Source: Planctomycetota bacterium (lineage in GTDB: Bacteria; Planctomycetota; UBA8742; UBA2392). Taken from it: DNA of 64,000 nucleotides. The DNA lies in NCBI GenBank assembly GCA_020849795.1, contig JADZFR010000022.1, forward strand, positions 126,879-190,878, written 5' to 3'. Shown here piece after piece: positions 35,769 to 43,328 of the stretch. The notes under the pieces were generated by a model. The model did not search any database. It was not told where the DNA came from and saw nothing but the letters and a program-made list of their open reading frames with translations. The translations under genes were made by a program, and so were the position numbers. Positions within the stretch are counted from its first letter, which is position 1; each line of letters begins with the position of its first letter.

Positions 35769-36481
35769 GGCAGTGGCCGTGCCATGGAAGTGCCGACGCC
35801 CGCGGGCCAGCGCTCCGCGTCGAGCTCGGGATAGATGAACATGTAGTCGAAGCCCTCAAGCCGCGGGACATCGCCGCCTCCGACATGAGCCACGCGCGCG
35901 CGAAACAGGTCCACGCGGGCAACGTGGCCCTGCTCGTGCGGGTTTTCGCGCAGGTAGCCTTCCAGCATCCAGCGCGCATACACCGTACGCTGCAACGAGA
36001 AGGCGTAGTCGGGCACAGCCGCGCGTGAATCCAGTTTCCGCCGACGGCCGTCGCCGATGTGCACCAGCCAGTTCAGTGTGCGCTTCTCGGAGGCGAGGTC
36101 TTTGGAAAGGTAGTCTTCAACGCTCAACGTTGCCGAGAGCGGCTCAGCGGGCGAATGCACCAGTGTGCGGCGCCCGTCTTTGAACACGATCAGCAGCACC
36201 GGGGTAGCGCTGCTGTTGCCCACGTTGGGCGAGAACATGTTCCAGCGCTGCGACGTGCCGGTAGCGGTCGTCAGGTGATCGGCGTAATCGTCCAACTCAC
36301 CCAGCGGGTCATTCTTCAGAAGCGGGTCTGCGCAACCGATCACAATCGCCGCCGTGTGAACGATCACCAGTGTCGCAACCACGCACCCCTTGATGACGCG
36401 CCAGCCCACACGCAGGTACCGCAAGGGCGACGCAGGCGCGGCCCCATGCGGGGTGCAGGGCTGCCCCAGCTCATCTGTCAT
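35765..36481 (-). CDS. HTTM-associated membrane-anchored protein
   Basis: 238 aa. One membrane helix (about 32-50, GCVVATLVIVHTAAIVIGC), then a soluble domain beginning with the motif TSQRWNMFSP (about 77-85), which I recognise as typical of small proteins encoded beside HTTM genes. The rest is polar and ends in a short basic tail. It overlaps the HTTM-DCC gene by 4 bp and is read together with it. I prefer the ATG at 36481 because a start at 36529 would overlap the upstream gene by 35 bp. Function unknown; possibly a partner of the HTTM protein. Confidence 0.75.
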   Translation of the reverse strand: MTDELGQPCTPHGAAPASPLRYLRVGWRVIKGCVVATLVIVHTAAIVIGCADPLLKNDPLGELDDYADHLTTATGTSQRWNMFSPNVGNSSATPVLLIVFKDGRRTLVHSPAEPLSATLSVEDYLSKDLASEKRTLNWLVHIGDGRRRKLDSRAAVPDYAFSLQRTVYARWMLEGYLRENPHEQGHVARVDLFRARVAHVGGGDVPRLEGFDYMFIYPELDAERWPAGVGTSMARPLP

Positions 36482-36494
36482 CTGCTGCGCTGAA

Positions 36495-37145
36495 TCAGGA
36501 ATAGCGTTCTTCCTTCCACGGGTTGCCATGATTGTGGTAGCCGCGCACTTCCCAAAACCCGCGCTTGTCCTTGCTCATGAACTCGATCGCCTTAAGCCAC
36601 TTGGCGCTCTTCCAGCCGTAGAGCTGCGGCACCCACATGCGCACGGGCCCGCCATGTACGCGCTCAAGGGGTTTGCCGTCAAAGCTGTGTATCAGGGCGA
36701 CGTCGGGCTGTGCAAGCTCTGACAGCGGCACGTTGGTCGTGTAGCCGTCATAGCCGTGGAACATGACGTGGGTGGCCTCGGCCTTCACGTTCAATTGAAT
36801 GAGAAAGTCCTGCCACAGTACGCCCTGAATGCGCGCGTCGTAGATCGACCACGTAGTCACGCAATGAAAGTCCGTCACCAGCGCTGTCTGCGGCAGCGAG
36901 AGAAACTCCTCCCACTTGAATGTGCGCTCGTCGGCGGCCCCGCTGACCTTCAGCAGCCACATGTCGGGAGGAATGTCCGGCTGCAGGCCCAGATCAAGCA
37001 CGGGCCATGCATCCGTGACCAGTTTCTGGCCAGGCGGCAGGCGGCCGGGCGCGGGGAACTCGCGGCCGATGCCTTTGCCTTCACCGGCGCGCTTCTCGGC
37101 CAGTTTCTGCTTCGCCTCAATCAGTTTGTCGTTTGTGTCTGACAT
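36495..37145 (-). CDS. sulfite-oxidase-like molybdopterin protein
   Basis: 216 aa of the oxidoreductase molybdopterin-binding fold (YedY/MsrP and sulfite-oxidase-like). TDFHCVTTWSIYD carries the Mo-ligand cysteine (Cys95). The later HGGPVRMWVPQLYGWKSAKWLKAIEF is characteristic. No signal peptide is visible, unlike exported MsrP, so the protein may be cytosolic. Downstream membrane protein genes (partner, HTTM-DCC) follow at 13 bp, suggesting a redox unit in which the HTTM-DCC protein might supply or take electrons, as MsrQ does for MsrP; this is inference. I start it at ATG 37145, since a long upstream extension has no fold support. Confidence 0.85.
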   Translation of the reverse strand: MSDTNDKLIEAKQKLAEKRAGEGKGIGREFPAPGRLPPGQKLVTDAWPVLDLGLQPDIPPDMWLLKVSGAADERTFKWEEFLSLPQTALVTDFHCVTTWSIYDARIQGVLWQDFLIQLNVKAEATHVMFHGYDGYTTNVPLSELAQPDVALIHSFDGKPLERVHGGPVRMWVPQLYGWKSAKWLKAIEFMSKDKRGFWEVRGYHNHGNPWKEERYS

Positions 37146-37227
37146 TGCCCACCCCGCGGGATTGTAGCGTCTACATGCGCTGCCATGAAACAACCATCCG
37201 TTTGTCAGCGTGCGGAAAGGATCAGCC

Positions 37228-37812
37228 ATGCCTGCGACGTTCATGGAGTCAGACCGACTGTGGTATCGCGCGCCGGAAAAGTCCGACGTTCCATTCCTCA
37301 CGTCCACGCTGCTTGACCCGCGTGTGCGCCGCAACCTGCTGGTCGGCCGCTACCCGTTCAGTGAAGCCGGCGAAGAAAAGTGGATCGAGCGCCACGCACA
37401 GCCCCCGGCGGTCGACGGTGCCACAGACGTTGTCATGGTCTTCGGGGCCAAGGGCAGCGAGCAGCCGCTGGGCAGCACCGGTTTGCACCGCATCTCGATG
37501 CTGCACCGTAGCGCCGAGTGGGGCATCTTCATCGGCCGCCCCGAAGAGTGGGGCAAGGGCTATGGCCGCGAAGTCGCGCGCAGCATGCTGCGTTACGGGT
37601 TCGATACGCTGAACCTGCGCCGCATTCACTTGCGGGTGAACGCAGATAACGAGCGCGGCATCAAGTCCTATCGGGCCGCCGGCTTCATCGACGAAGGCCG
37701 CCAGCGCGAGGCCAGTTTCGTGGAAGGCAAGTACGTGGACGTGGTGTTGATGGCTGTCCTGCGGCACGAGTGGCGGCAGGCAGTCGGCGGTGTCGGGCAG
37801 CGCGCGCGATAG
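37228..37812 (+). CDS. RimJ/RimL-type GNAT acetyltransferase
   Basis: 194 aa. It opens with ESDRLWYRAPEKSDVPFL, has STGLHRISMLHRSAEWGIFIG, the acetyl-CoA site GKGYGREVARSMLRYGF and LNLRRIHLRVNADNERGIKSYRAAGFIDEGRQR, the usual RimJ/L pattern. The acceptor could be a ribosomal protein N-terminus or a small molecule. The ATG at 37228 has a GGAAAGGA ribosome site. Divergent from the Moco gene. Confidence 0.88.
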   Translation: MPATFMESDRLWYRAPEKSDVPFLTSTLLDPRVRRNLLVGRYPFSEAGEEKWIERHAQPPAVDGATDVVMVFGAKGSEQPLGSTGLHRISMLHRSAEWGIFIGRPEEWGKGYGREVARSMLRYGFDTLNLRRIHLRVNADNERGIKSYRAAGFIDEGRQREASFVEGKYVDVVLMAVLRHEWRQAVGGVGQRAR

Positions 37813-37866
37813 CCCCTTTCACAATGCGTTTCACGGGCCATAATCCCGCCGTCAGCAGGAGAGCCC

Positions 37867-39108
37867 GTGAAACGCATTCTTGTACTTGTCGTCTTCGGCG
37901 TCATCCTTGCGGCGGGCGTGTTCGCCTTGCTCAGCGCGGCATTCCGGCCCATCGAGATTGCGACCGCCTCCGTGACCAAAGGCGGGGCGATCGAAACCGT
38001 GTACGCCACCGGCTATGTCGAGGCCAAAGAGCGTCGCAGCCTGAAGGCGCCGCGCGCGGGTGTGATCGCGGCAGTCCTTAAGTCGGCGTCGGGCGCGATT
38101 CTGGCAGAAGGAATGGAAGTGCGCACGGGTACACCGATCCTAGAGCTTCGGGACACGGCCCTTGAGTCTCGCATTCGCGCCGCCCAGGCCGAAGTTGATC
38201 GCGTGACCGAGAAGTTGAAACCCGGCAGCCCGTTTCGCCAGGCGTACGAGTTGCGCGTGACCGAAGCCGGCCAGGTTGCCGCCGACGACCGCGCCCGCGA
38301 ACAGCGTATGAAGCAGCAGTTTGAGTCCAGCAACATCTCTCGCGACACCTATGACCAGGCCCGTACGCGTGCCGAAGTCAGTGAGCAGCGGCACGCACAG
38401 GTGCAGCAGGAGTACGACCAGGCCATTGCTGACCTGACCACCGCGATTACGGCTGCACGCAGCGAAGAAGAGAGTCTGCGTGCCCAGCAGGCCGACAACC
38501 TGATTGTCTCGCCGATTGATGGGGTAATTCTTCGGCTGCCGTACAAAGCGGGCGAGTTTGTACCTTCGGGCGCCGAGGTCGCAAAAGTGGGGGACCAGCG
38601 TGAACTCATCATCGAAGCGGACGTCAACGAAGACGACATCGCGCGGGTGCAGCTTGGCCAGCGAGTGCTGATCCGCCTGGCGGGATACGACCAGGCAAGT
38701 GTCGATGGGCAAGTGTACGAAATTCTGCCCGACGCCGACCGCGCGACCAAGGGCTACACCGTGCGTATCAACTTCGCGGCGGCCAGATTCATCGCGGCAG
38801 AAAAGGGCTCTTTGCGGGGCCGTGTTTCGCTGACCAAAGACGTAGAGCCGCGTTCCGGCATGACCGCCGAATTGGGCGTAATCGTGCGCGAAAAGGAAGG
38901 CGCGATCATTTTTCCGCGCACCGCTCTCTCCGCGCAGGGCACTGTGTTCGTCGTGGATGGCAACAAGGTCAGCGAGGTGAAAGTCTCGCTGGGACTGACC
39001 AACTTCAGCGTGTGTGAAGCCGTCGCCGGGCTGAAAGAGGGACAGCAGGTCGCAGTCAGCGAAGTGAAATCACTCAGCGACGGAGCGCGCGTTTCAACCA
39101 AGGAGTAG
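37867..39108 (+). CDS. membrane fusion protein (MFP/HlyD family)
   Basis: 413 aa. One N-terminal helix (about 5-25), then a lipoyl/biotinyl-type hairpin domain split by a long helical coil (about 95-200; EVDRVTEKLKPGSPFRQAYEL then AQQADNLIVSPIDGVILRLPYKAGEFV) and a beta-barrel region (IIEADVNEDDIARVQLGQRVLIRLAGY). It should bridge an inner-membrane ABC permease to the periplasm or an outer-membrane channel. GTG start at 37867 with AGGAG upstream. Followed directly by an FtsX-type permease and a LolD-type ATPase, in the same order as DevB-DevC-DevA, so the three form one exporter. No TolC gene adjoins. Confidence 0.9.
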   Translation: MKRILVLVVFGVILAAGVFALLSAAFRPIEIATASVTKGGAIETVYATGYVEAKERRSLKAPRAGVIAAVLKSASGAILAEGMEVRTGTPILELRDTALESRIRAAQAEVDRVTEKLKPGSPFRQAYELRVTEAGQVAADDRAREQRMKQQFESSNISRDTYDQARTRAEVSEQRHAQVQQEYDQAIADLTTAITAARSEEESLRAQQADNLIVSPIDGVILRLPYKAGEFVPSGAEVAKVGDQRELIIEADVNEDDIARVQLGQRVLIRLAGYDQASVDGQVYEILPDADRATKGYTVRINFAAARFIAAEKGSLRGRVSLTKDVEPRSGMTAELGVIVREKEGAIIFPRTALSAQGTVFVVDGNKVSEVKVSLGLTNFSVCEAVAGLKEGQQVAVSEVKSLSDGARVSTKE

Positions 39109-39111
39109 GCC

Positions 39112-40371
39112 ATCCGACTGTTTCCGCTGGTCCTGATCGCGAGGCGTCACCTGCTGCACAACACCTTTCGCACGGTGGTGTCGGTCAGTGGCGTTGCGAT
39201 TGGCGTGACGTTCATGATCATGCTCAGCGCGCTCATGACCGGCTTTGAGAAGAAGTTTGTTACGGAAACGATTGAGGTCAGCCCGCACGTGACGATCTAC
39301 GACGAGCGCCGCGAGCTCACCGACGAGTTTGCCACATGGCTTAGCGCGCAATCCGGCGGCATCGCGAACGTCGAAAGCGCCCGGCCGCGCGACGTACCGC
39401 AGCGCATCAAGAAACCCTCCGAGATTGTGCGCATGCTGCGCGGCATGCCCGAGGTGCAAGCCGCTGCGCCCAACGTCGTCGGCACCGCCATTCTCAACTT
39501 CGGCTCGCGCGAGCGTGGCGTGAACCTGATGGGCATTGAGCCCGAGGCACAGGAATCCGTCAGTTCCATCGACTCCTACATCGAAGACGGGCGCATCTAC
39601 GACCTGTACAGCGCCGGCGGCGCCGTGCTGCTGGGCGGCGGTATCGCCGACCTGATGGGCGTCGCCAAAGGTGACACCGTCAACGTCAAGCTGCGCGGCG
39701 GCGACACGCGCGCGTTGCGCGTGGTCGGCATCTTTCGCACCGGGATCACCACGATTGACTACAGCCGCGCATACACCCTGATCACCGTGGCGCAGCAACT
39801 GCTGGGCCTCGGCCGCGACGTCAACCAGATTGTCGTGCGGCTGCATGATCATGAGCAGGCGCAGGATGTCGCGTCGTCGATTGAGCACCAGATCAATTAC
39901 CGGGCCGAGAGCTGGCAGGAAGCCAACGCGAACTTTCTGTCGATCTTTGTGTTGCAGCAGTTCATTACCTACCTGGTAACCGGCGGCATTATGATTGTAG
40001 CGGCGTTCGGCATCCTGAATGTGCTGGTGATGCTCGTGATGGAGAAGCTGCCCGAGATCGCGATGCTGAAAAGCATGGGCTATTCCGGCCGCGACATCAC
40101 GTTCACGTTTTTCCTGGAGGGGTTGGCCATTGGCCTTGCCGGCGTAATCACCGGCTGTGTGTTTGGGTACTACCTGACCGAGTTCGTGGGCAGCTTGCCG
40201 ATCCCCATGACCGGCCTGATCCAGAGCGAGAACCTGGTGATGAACAATGTGCCGCGGCTCTACATCGTGGCGGGTATTGCAGCCATGATCGTGACCATCC
40301 TGGCCAGCGTGCTGCCCGCCATGCGCGCCGGCCGCCTGGACCCGGTAGCCACCCTGCGCGGCCACGCATAG
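39112..40371 (+). CDS. FtsX/MacB-type ABC permease (probable ATC start)
   Basis: About 419 aa. MacB-type permease: N-terminal helix (TVVSVSGVAIGVTFMIMLSAL), a large periplasmic domain (~40-270) and three C-terminal helices (ITYLVTGGIMIVAAFGILNVL, FLEGLAIGLAGVITGCVFGYY and LYIVAGIAAMIVTILASVLPA). The first good start by codon is a GTG at 39175, but the family's N-terminus reads back in frame to 39112 (IRLFPLVLIARRHLLHNTFRT, as in 'MRLFPL.LA.RHL'). An AAGGAG site (39100-39105) is ideally placed for an ATC codon at 39112, so initiation at ATC is likely, or the base is a sequence error. Exporter partner of the neighbouring MFP and ATPase. Confidence 0.85.
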   Translation: MRLFPLVLIARRHLLHNTFRTVVSVSGVAIGVTFMIMLSALMTGFEKKFVTETIEVSPHVTIYDERRELTDEFATWLSAQSGGIANVESARPRDVPQRIKKPSEIVRMLRGMPEVQAAAPNVVGTAILNFGSRERGVNLMGIEPEAQESVSSIDSYIEDGRIYDLYSAGGAVLLGGGIADLMGVAKGDTVNVKLRGGDTRALRVVGIFRTGITTIDYSRAYTLITVAQQLLGLGRDVNQIVVRLHDHEQAQDVASSIEHQINYRAESWQEANANFLSIFVLQQFITYLVTGGIMIVAAFGILNVLVMLVMEKLPEIAMLKSMGYSGRDITFTFFLEGLAIGLAGVITGCVFGYYLTEFVGSLPIPMTGLIQSENLVMNNVPRLYIVAGIAAMIVTILASVLPAMRAGRLDPVATLRGHA

Positions 40372-40467
40372 AGCTTGCGCCCTTTGGCGACGGGGCCTGT
40401 TGGGTGTGTTGGTCTTTCCATGCATCGGCTATCATGGTTTCGAACTTCGCCACGCGGGGCATGCCGG

Positions 40468-41217
40468 ATGGAAGCGCCTGTCATCGAATTGCAGGACCTT
40501 GAACGCACCCTCGGCGAGGGCGAAAGCCTTACACGTGTTTTGAAGGGCTTGAACCTGACGATTCGACGCGGCGAGTTCTGCTCGATTGTCGGGCCTTCCG
40601 GCAGTGGCAAATCCACGTTGATGTACCTGCTGGGGGCGCTTGACCGGCCTACGTCGGGCGCCGTGCGCATCGATGGTCACGATACCGCCCGTATGGGTGA
40701 TGTGGAGCTCGCGGACCTGCGCAACCGCAAGCTGGGGTTCATCTTTCAGTTTCACTATCTGCTGCCCGAGTTCTCGGCGCTCGAGAACGTCATGATGCCG
40801 ATGTTCAAGCTCGGCACGCCTTACGCCGAAGCCGCCGACCGGGCCCGCGACCTGCTGACCGGCCTAGGCATCGGCGACAAGACCCACCGCCCGCCCGGCA
40901 AGCTTTCGGGCGGCGAGCAGCAGCGTGTGGCCATTGCCCGCGCCCTGGCGAACAGCCCGCTGGCAGTGCTGGGCGACGAGCCGACGGGCAACCTGGACAC
41001 ACGCAATGCCGACAATGTATTCGCAGCCTTCGAAAAGCTGGTAAAAGAGCAGCACCAGACCATAGTGGTGGTTACCCACGACCTCGACATGGCGGCCCGT
41101 ACTGACCGGATTATCCGGATCGTGGACGGGCTGATTGTTGACGACGGGCCGACCCCAGACGTGCTTGAACGCATGAAGTCCCAGGACGCGGCCCTGTCCG
41201 TGCGCAGCCATGAATGA
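40468..41217 (+). CDS. ABC transporter ATPase (LolD/MacB type)
   Basis: 249 aa. Walker A GPSGSGKST, Q-loop FQFHYLLPEFSALENV, signature LSGGEQQRVAIARAL, Walker B LAVLGDEPTGNLD and H-loop VVTHDLD are all complete. The sequence is of the LolD/DevA/MacB-ATPase subfamily, powering mechano-type export rather than substrate import. Lipoprotein release is possible if this is the Lol system, but the accompanying MFP favours a DevBCA-like exporter. The ATG at 40468 is the natural start; its 3' end overlaps the pseudo-ALDH gene by 8 bp, implying coupled expression. Confidence 0.92.
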   Translation: MEAPVIELQDLERTLGEGESLTRVLKGLNLTIRRGEFCSIVGPSGSGKSTLMYLLGALDRPTSGAVRIDGHDTARMGDVELADLRNRKLGFIFQFHYLLPEFSALENVMMPMFKLGTPYAEAADRARDLLTGLGIGDKTHRPPGKLSGGEQQRVAIARALANSPLAVLGDEPTGNLDTRNADNVFAAFEKLVKEQHQTIVVVTHDLDMAARTDRIIRIVDGLIVDDGPTPDVLERMKSQDAALSVRSHE

Positions 41218-43318
41218 GCAGGACAACAAGCCCAAGGGCGACCCGTCAGGTGCACCGCACACTGCGGACACTTCTGATGCGGGCGAAAGCGTTGTCCGGA
41301 ATTACGCGTCTTCGGGCGATCGCGGCTCAGAGTTCGAAACCCGCGAGGTGCCGGCACTCAAGGACCCGCAAGACGACCCGGGACAAACCAAGTATCCGCC
41401 CTCGAGCGAGTCGGATGGCTCAGAGAGCGTGTTCAAAGTTGTTGTAGACGGGCGCCGCCCTGGCTCAATCCTGGACACAAAGATTCTTCAGAATGACAGT
41501 GTCGCCGAGGCTCCCGACGAGTTTGAGACCGGCGTTAAGGTGCCGGTAGATGCGCAGCGCCCGGGCTCGGATTCTTCCACCGTCGCAATCACACGCGATG
41601 CCGTAACGTCGTCCGACGACACCGATACAGACACTGTCAGGGCGCCGCGCGGAACCGACAACTTTGACGACCTGGAAACCCGCGAGGTGCCAGTCTTGCG
41701 CGAAGAGTGGCGCGACCGCGCCGCCAAGGTCGCCGAGGCGCTGGGCGATACAGCCGAAGTGGTGGGCGCCTGGGAAGACGATGAGGGCGACAGTTCTCTG
41801 GCACACTCGGTGGCTGTAGCAAGCGGCGCGTTTCCACTGCCCGAAAATGAGCGCCCCGCCGCCATCGCGGGTTCGGTACTGGAAAAGGCGCGCGAAGCTC
41901 AGCGCGCCTGGGCGGCATTGCGGTTTGAACAGCGTATGCCGAAGTTTGACGCGCTGCGGCGTGAGCTGGTGTTTCAACGCGGCGACTATGTGCCCTCGAT
42001 GGCCACGGCCATCGGACGGCCAATGGTGGAAACGCTGACCGGCGAGTACATCCCGGTACTCGAGGCGCTGCGGACCCTTGAAGACATCTTTCCGCCGCTG
42101 CTGGTCGAGTGGCATGCGGGCGCGGCTGGACTTGCCGCAGACGGCCAGTCCGCTTGTGTGCGCATGGTGCCGTGGGGCATTGTGGTGCTCGTAAACCCGC
42201 CCATGGCGCCGTTTGGATTTCCGATGGCAGTTGCGATCGATGCGCTGGCTGCAGGAAATGCCGTGGTTTTGTGCGCCAGCGAGCAGCACCCGCGTGTAAG
42301 CGAAACCATGCGCAAGATGTTCCAGCGTGCGGGGTTTGCAGAGCACCTGGTCCAGGTCGTATCCGGCGCGCCGGAGACTGTGCTGGCAACCATTGATGCT
42401 GCGCCGGACAAGTTCATTTACTTCGGCGATGGCGACGTTGCGGCAAAGCTGTCCGCGCGTTGCACCAGCCTCGGCGTCGAGTTCCAGCATGTGCGCGCAG
42501 GCAAAGACACATTGCTTGTGCTTGCGGACGCACCTCTTGACCGCACCGTGCACGCCGCGATCTGGGGTGCATTTGCCTCAGGCGGCATGCTGCCGGGAAG
42601 CATCGAACGGATCGTGATTGCGGCTTCGGTGTATGACGAGTTTCGCATGCGCTTTGTCGAGGCGATTCGCGCCATGAACAGCCATCATGCGCAACTGGCC
42701 ACCATCAGCGAATCGTTCAACCCGCGACGCTTCCAGATGCTGATGGATGATGCCGTGGCCCATGGGGCTCGCGCCACATGGCCCGCCGGCGAAGAGCCCG
42801 GACGCTGGATTCACTGGAAAGCCGCCGTCGTCGAGAACCTTGCGGCCAGGGCCAAGCTGAGCCGTGAGCGCATCGAGGGCCCCGGCGCAGTGCTGTACCG
42901 CAGCGAGAAGCCTGCGGAAGACATTCGTGCGTTGTTGCACCAGGCACCCGCCGGCACACTTTCGGTGCTGGGCAAGCCATCGCGCGAGCTTCGGGCCGAG
43001 CTTGAACGACTGCCCGTCGCGCGGCTGCTGTTCCAGGACGTATTCCCTGCCACCGCAGGCAGCCGCAGTGTCATGGGCCCGGAGTTGCCGCGCACCTTGT
43101 GCGGCCCTGCGGCCATGCTGCGGCCGATGGTGATCGGTGACGGTGACCCCCTGGCCGGGCGCGTGGCATGGTTCCCATACACCGACGACAAGGCCTACGC
43201 GCTGATGGAAGCCATTGAGGCCGCCTACGGGCTTGAAGCGGGCAAACGCTTCAAGGCAGCACTGCGATTGGCGCTGAACCCCAGCAAGCGCAAGCTGTTG
43301 CGCGGCGACAACTCATAG
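41210..43318 (+). CDS. aldehyde-dehydrogenase-fold protein lacking catalytic residues, with long disordered N-terminus
   Basis: 702 aa. Residues ~1-205 are acidic and likely disordered, with two repeated modules: FETREVPAL / LETREVPVL and VVVDGRRPGS / VPVDAQRPGS. Residues ~210-700 follow the ALDH fold (MVPWGIVVLVNPPMAPFGFPMAVAIDALAAGNAVVL; FQRAGFAEHLVQVVSG; DKFIYFGDGDVAAKL). The key residues are lost. The catalytic Cys position is Pro462 (GAFASGGMLPGSIERI for the usual NAGQxC). The glutamate of LELGGK is absent (HVRAGKD). The oxyanion Asn of NPWN is Met. It should not be an active dehydrogenase. It overlaps the exporter ATPase gene by 8 bp and may serve that exporter or a structural role. Confidence 0.82.
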   Translation: MNEQDNKPKGDPSGAPHTADTSDAGESVVRNYASSGDRGSEFETREVPALKDPQDDPGQTKYPPSSESDGSESVFKVVVDGRRPGSILDTKILQNDSVAEAPDEFETGVKVPVDAQRPGSDSSTVAITRDAVTSSDDTDTDTVRAPRGTDNFDDLETREVPVLREEWRDRAAKVAEALGDTAEVVGAWEDDEGDSSLAHSVAVASGAFPLPENERPAAIAGSVLEKAREAQRAWAALRFEQRMPKFDALRRELVFQRGDYVPSMATAIGRPMVETLTGEYIPVLEALRTLEDIFPPLLVEWHAGAAGLAADGQSACVRMVPWGIVVLVNPPMAPFGFPMAVAIDALAAGNAVVLCASEQHPRVSETMRKMFQRAGFAEHLVQVVSGAPETVLATIDAAPDKFIYFGDGDVAAKLSARCTSLGVEFQHVRAGKDTLLVLADAPLDRTVHAAIWGAFASGGMLPGSIERIVIAASVYDEFRMRFVEAIRAMNSHHAQLATISESFNPRRFQMLMDDAVAHGARATWPAGEEPGRWIHWKAAVVENLAARAKLSRERIEGPGAVLYRSEKPAEDIRALLHQAPAGTLSVLGKPSRELRAELERLPVARLLFQDVFPATAGSRSVMGPELPRTLCGPAAMLRPMVIGDGDPLAGRVAWFPYTDDKAYALMEAIEAAYGLEAGKRFKAALRLALNPSKRKLLRGDNS

Positions 43319-43328
43319 CCAACACTTC

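Noticed and set aside
39094..40425. 443-codon open frame antisense to the FtsX permease
   Set aside because: Composition is His/Arg/Asp-rich without motifs, and the plus-strand permease is supported by helices and its exporter neighbours.
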